A stretch of 64,000 bases of DNA from Haematococcus lacustris (lineage: Eukaryota > Chlorophyta > Chlorophyceae > Chlamydomonadales > Haematococcaceae), in contig JASKMD010000018.1 in assembly GCA_030144725.1 (NCBI GenBank), forward strand, positions 1,766,099 through 1,830,098. The letters are read 5' to 3'. Each line of letters begins with the position of its first letter. Positions within the stretch are counted from its first letter, which is position 1. Shown piece after piece: positions 46,467 to 64,000 of the stretch. The position numbers and the translations under genes were made by a program. Under the pieces are notes generated by a model. The model was not told the origin of the DNA, ran no database searches, and saw nothing but the letters and a program-made list of their open reading frames with translations.

Positions 46467-48216
46467 CGCACACCAAGAGCAAGGGCAAGGGCAAGGGCAC
46501 CCCATCATAACTCCGCAGGGCGTCCACCCATCCAGCGACCCAGCCACTCATGTCCACCTACCCACACCAGTACAACAGCTCATGTAGCACAATGCCAGTG
46601 ACCCGCCCCTTGGCTCAGCCTGATCAGCTGGGTAGTGGTGAGGATGATGGTGAGGCCTGAGGTCGCTACACATGACCAGTGGGTGTGAGCACAGCCCTGA
46701 GCAGGTGAGCAGGTGCGGCTGACGAGCTGCCTTGGACAGGCAGCAACTGGGAGAGCTAAGGGGCTTACCCTGACATGATCCACCCAGTGACGGTGAGCAG
46801 AGGAGCAGAGTGGGGCATGCAGAGGCAGGGCAGGAGGCGAGGGTGGGAGGTGGAGGGAGGAGGGAGCCTCACCAGAGCCACACGTGAAAGGTGCTGGGGA
46901 GTGGTAGCGGGCAGGCAGGGCTCATGCCCTGCAAAGTGCCCTATAAAGTGAAGCTTGTGTGCGAAGAGTGGCCAACAGCAGGAGGACGGCACTGGGATAT
47001 AGAAGATTGTCCGAGTGTGAGAGGTGTGATGGCTGTGATTCACAAGGCGGGGCGAAGATGTTGGAGTGGGCATGAGAGGGGTGGGAGTGAGGTGAGAGTT
47101 AGGACTGGTGCAGCAGCAGGGGCAGTGGCATGCAGCAGGCATGGCAGGCTGAGAGCCGTTAGAGGTCCTGAGCTTGGGGGGAATGCTGCTGCTTGTCGAC
47201 TCTCCAACTGCTGTGCAGCTGCTGCTAATGCCTAGTTGGTGTGTTTGCTGGGAAGAGAGGGCTGAGCGCGAGGCTTGTGGCGTGAACGGTTAGCCCGTAA
47301 GCAAAACGTAATGAGGATTCAGCCGTTATCAGCGGTGTGGCATGAACTGGTCAACTTAGTTGAGAGGAGGCGGCGGCGCATGGTGAACATGCGGTTGGGC
47401 GGTTGGGCAGTTTTGAATGGTTTACCCGGTTTGGAAAGTTGGCCAAGTACTCGGATGAACGCCTGCATGAAATGCATTGCCGTTGCACGGAGCGTTGAAC
47501 GGTGATTGTGAAAACGCAAAGCCTGGCCATACCGTTACATCAGCCCCAAGCCTTCTTTGGGGTCAGCACCATTCAATCTCGCCTGGTTTAGTACGTGGGC
47601 CAGCCGCGCCGTCCCTGTGCGACCGGTTGCAGCACAACGTCTGGAAAACTTGTTTCTCGCCCTAACCCTCCATTGACTTGGCCCCTGACGTCGCGTCTCC
47701 GATCCTGGCTCCGCCCCACACCCTTGAACATATGTGACTCCGCCAAAGGTCCACTCAGCCACAAGCGATGCTCCTGTGCCCAGGACAGCCAGGCAGCCCA
47801 AACACGGTCTTGCCTGCGAACACACAGGACAGAAATACCCCAGCGCAGTAACTTGCACCATCGCACGCGTAGGCGACGGTATCGGATGATGCCGTGCATC
47901 GGCGAATGCCGATGCCCTAGTGATCAAGACGTCGTCACCAGCCGGGGGCGTGCATTGCCCGGCGAAGCTGTCGTACCAGACGAACGGTGCGCTACACACC
48001 ATCAGTGCCTCGCTTGCGTACAGACATATCATGTTGCTGCTGCGGAGTGCCGTCTGCAACCCTGGTCTATTCATCCACAGACACTTTCCCCGCATGCGGG
48101 CCCAAGGGACGGTGTTTGAGTGACGAGCGTGTGACCCTGGCTTAGTGGAACGCGTATGTGGAACGCGTACCACATGCGGGTCGCAGAGGACAACGCTCGA
48201 GTGAGTAGCGCTTGGC
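46467..48216. other. Intergenic, no gene recognised
   Basis: Between VTE4 and the helicase end I could not assign a gene. Long ORFs at 47535-48173 (-) and 47595-48119 (+) overlap each other, have biased composition and no recognised motif. The minus-strand one could hold a further 3' exon of the helicase gene, whose last clear exon ends in a possible donor. Confidence 0.5.
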
Positions 48217-58983
<10,767 letters not shown>

Positions 58984-58992
58984 CTGCACCCC

Positions 58993-59036
<44 letters not shown>

Positions 59037-59256
59037 GATAGCAGCAGCAGGACCAGGCAGGCAGTGGAGCAGCCTGCACCTAAGGCTCAGCCATACAGCA
59101 GCAGAAGCAGCAGCAACCGCTGGTCATGGTGAGCCTACAAGGGTCTACCTGTGTGTGGTGCTGCAGGAGTTCCCTGTTGCCTGCAGCTTTGGCTCCCCTG
59201 CCCCGGCCACGGACTGCACACCAGGAGGCCCAGCAACCACAAAGGGCCCAGCCGGT

Positions 59257-59858
<602 letters not shown>

Positions 59859-59860
59859 AC

Positions 59861-59984
59861 CTGGAGTGGCTTCCAGCCCCTCAGGTGCTGTCTTCAGGGC
59901 AGCCGCCGCCAGGCACCAGTAGGGCTGCAGGGCGGCCAGGCGCTGCGCCAGCTCAGGACCAGACTCTGCCAGACGGGCCAGTCG
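59861..59984 (-). CDS. Isolated coding exon, probably 5' part of the helicase gene
   Basis: Acceptor CTTGCAG at 59985-59991 and donor GTCTGC at 59860 bound 124 bases reading RLARLAESGPELAQRLAALQ, then PYWCLAAAALKTAPEGLEATP, a helical Ala/Leu-rich text. It lies upstream of the first clear helicase exon on the same strand. A Ser-rich exon-like stretch (SGPSPSGSPSSPAIPSARLL, about 60889-61015) precedes it. I cannot prove that either belongs to the helicase; a separate small gene is possible. Confidence 0.35.
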
Positions 59985-61042
59985 CTGCAAGGTTGGCAGG
60001 GGTCGTTGGTGGCGCATGAACCTCATGGTGAAGGGCCAGGGGGCAGATTCTACGACTCTTGTAGGTTGATAATGCTGAAAGGAGTGAGGTGTGATGTGAT
60101 GGGGTTTTGGGGTGAGGAGGTCGTTGGTTGGCGGATCGTGGTAGGGAGCCATGTGTTGGCCCTGTGTGGGCAGATGGCTGGGCTGCCACTGAGTGTGTAA
60201 TGAGGATGATGCAGTGCTGGTGGGTGGGCCTTGAAGGACACAAGGACAGAGGGCGGGGCACCAACCTTGGCGTCTGCCGGCCCAGTGATTGCTTGGGTGA
60301 ATGCTAGCGGACCCACCCTGGCATCACGTGCAGTGCAGAGCTGTGCCCGTGTCCGATGTGTGCGCATGAGGGTGTCTCTAAATGCAAGCATTCTAGTCAA
60401 TCGTTTTTTGCTTGGGCCCCATGCGTAACCATCCGCAACTGTGCAGGCCATGCTCATTGCATCAGTGTGTGGTGTGCCTGAGTGTTACTTTTGCTCTGGG
60501 CTGCTGGGCCAAGTGACCTGGAACCCTGTGATGCATGCGCATGGTGGCATGAGTGTGACTGTGGGTGCCGCCATGCAAGATGTCTGTCGCTGTGCTGCTG
60601 TGATTGGTATCACCCTCCCCTGCCCTGCTGCTGTCCCCCTGCTGCCCCAGGATGCCAAAGGTCCAGCGACTGAGACGCTGGACGGTGGTGTGATGGTAGG
60701 GCGCAGCAGGCAGGTGTGGCAGGGCTGTGGCCTGAACTCTGGTTCTGAAGAGATGCGGGATTTGCAGGTGCTCACCAGCTGTGTCAGCCTGGCCTATGCA
60801 GGGGCCGGGCAGAGTAGGCGTGTGAGGAGGTGTGGGGCCAAGGCGTGGGCAGGGTAGGGTAGGCGTGTAGTAATGTTGGTGGTGTGCCCACCTGCTGCGC
60901 CACCCCAGAAGCCTTCCTCCCTGCTGCACTGGCTTGGGACTGCTTGCGCTGGAGCAGGCGGGCCGATGGGATGGCAGGGCTTGAGGGGGACCCTGATGGG
61001 GACGGGCTGGACCCTGACCTGTAATGGCAGCATCCGCACACA

Positions 61043-61062
61043 GTGGCTGCAGCACCCGCAGT

Positions 61063-61110
<48 letters not shown>

Positions 61111-61262
61111 GGCAGCAGCAGCAGCAGCAGCAGCAGCGGCAGCAGCGGCAGCAGCAGCAGCAGCAGCAGTAGCGACGGCAGCAGCAGCCACTGTGACGGC
61201 TGCGCTGGCGGGGGCGGCGGCAGTGGCAGCAATAGGGGCAGCAGCGGCGGCAGCAGCAGCAA
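61043..61262. repeat. AGC/GGC trinucleotide tract
   Basis: Impure (AGC)n with GGC variants, giving poly-Ala, poly-Ser or poly-Leu ORFs in different frames. Coding status unknown. Confidence 0.8.
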
Positions 61263-61948
61263 CATATTCCTGAAAAATCCCCTCATGATCTGGCGCAGCT
61301 GCAGAAATGGTGAGAAGGTGCGCGCTGCAAGCGTGCTGTGTGCCTGTGCTGGAGCTGCAGGGAATGCTGGGGCAGGCCGCAGGGGGTGTTACCTCAGTAG
61401 CTTAGCATCACAGCAATCGAAGAGTGGCTGATAAGCTATCTAGGGTAGTGCTGGGTAATAGGCAGGACTAGCCAGGCCTAACAGCACAGAGCAGCAAAAC
61501 ACAGGAAGAGGTGGCCCACCCTGAGGTCCCTGAACAACCCCCTCGCATGTCCCCACTTTTTGGCGTTAGCCGCGACGTGTCGCTTAGCTGTGGGTGCGCC
61601 GTACAAAGCCCTCGGCTGCAGCATCGCTGGTGCTGATTCAGCGAGTTGCAAGTTGGCCAGGCAACCGGAGTTCAGGGTTTTGAGTACTCTATCGATCTCA
61701 GCATACAGCTTAACGTCATACTACACTAAGTGCAAGCAGTTTTACTTAACTGTATCTATGGGAGTTCAGGAACGAGAAATCAAACTGAAGTTTTTACGAA
61801 TTCCTGCATGGCAAAGGAATAGCCTGTTACGCGCTTCTACATTGCCAGCTGCATAGTGCGCCAGTTTCACCCACGTCCACATTCGAAAGCAGCCCGGTAT
61901 CTCAGTAGATCTACACCCTTGTGACTCGGGATTTGCGAGTAGGGCACG

Positions 61949-63686
<1,738 letters not shown>

Positions 63687-64000
63687 GACGCTGCCACTCA
63701 CCCCTAGTCTCCACGCCAAAGAGGGACAGCAGCTGTGGCAGCAGTGGTGAAGACGTGGGCATGGATGGGAGTGCAGGCGCAGCCGCCAGAGGCAGCTGGG
63801 GAGTGCCCTGCACTGGTCACCATCACCTCAACCTGCCTGGCAGTGGGCCATTCAAACTCTCATCCCACATGCTAAGCTCAAAGCCGCTTTCACAACTCTG
63901 CCTGCCCTCACTTGGCCTCCTGAGTCAGTGGCTGAGGCAGCAGCAGCAGCAGCAGCAGCAGCTGCTGGTGCGCCTCAGTCAGGGCTAGGAGGTGCTGGTA
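63687..64000. other. 3' flank of LysM gene, no gene recognised
   Basis: Non-coding text with a (CAG)7 tract near 63936-63962. Nothing else recognised up to the window edge. Confidence 0.5.

Noticed and set aside
47535..48173. 212-codon minus-strand ORF past the helicase
   Set aside because: It begins without a supported start, shows no recognised motif, and overlaps an equally long plus-strand ORF. It might hold a 3' exon, but I cannot show it.

Overview
This window looks like nuclear DNA of a green alga of the Chlamydomonadales; Haematococcus is my best guess, from recall only. The genes are split by many GT-AG introns, exon reading is GC-rich, Ala- and Gln-rich tracts interrupt proteins, and several products belong to chloroplasts: nuclear PsbY, gamma-tocopherol methyltransferase, and a plastid-type NAD(P)-binding protein. 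Introns and spacers are full of very long micro- and minisatellites. There is no operon structure and no prokaryotic signal. All exon models below were built by hand from splice consensus, reading phase and remembered family conservation; exon phases were checked for every gene that I call complete.

Layout. 0.97-1.90 kb (+): 3' part of a LEA-like hydrophilic protein. 3.04-9.78 kb (-): SAAL1-like helical-repeat protein with a 1.64-kb GGGT array in its first intron. 9.96-10.77 kb (+): PSBY polyprotein. 11.84-16.07 kb (-): nine-exon NAD(P)-binding Rossmann protein. 16.36-18.40 kb (+): GONST3-like nucleotide-sugar transporter. 18.5-31.1 kb is a repeat-rich island: a degraded LINE, LINE 3'-end copies, a SINE-like insertion with a 16-bp target duplication, two arrays of a TGTGCAGATGTCG motif, a 53-bp minisatellite, and two unrecognised ORFs. 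31.54-35.42 kb (-): heme oxygenase with a C-terminal membrane anchor. 35.6-38.9 kb: a DNA transposon with an internal 200-bp hairpin, a TnpB/Fanzor-like relic and a LINE fragment. 39.51-41.71 kb (-): SpoVS/Alba-like protein. 42.23-46.47 kb (+): VTE4. 48.22-58.98 kb (-): large IGHMBP2/UPF1-type SF1B helicase, interrupted by a 500-N assembly gap and one apparent +1 frameshift. 61.95-63.69 kb (+): LysM-domain protein with a C-terminal membrane segment.

Three gene pairs are head-to-head with short shared 5' regions (183, 293 and 519 bp). PSBY, the Rossmann protein and VTE4 all point to thylakoids or plastoglobules, but nothing in the sequence links them functionally. The most distinctive features are structural: intron arrays built from telomere-variant hexamers (TTAGGG, TCAGGG, TGAGGG) that often abut splice sites, a short element with 13-16 bp target duplications present twice, a hairpin transposon just upstream of the heme oxygenase start, and two relics of a TnpB/Fanzor-like nuclease.
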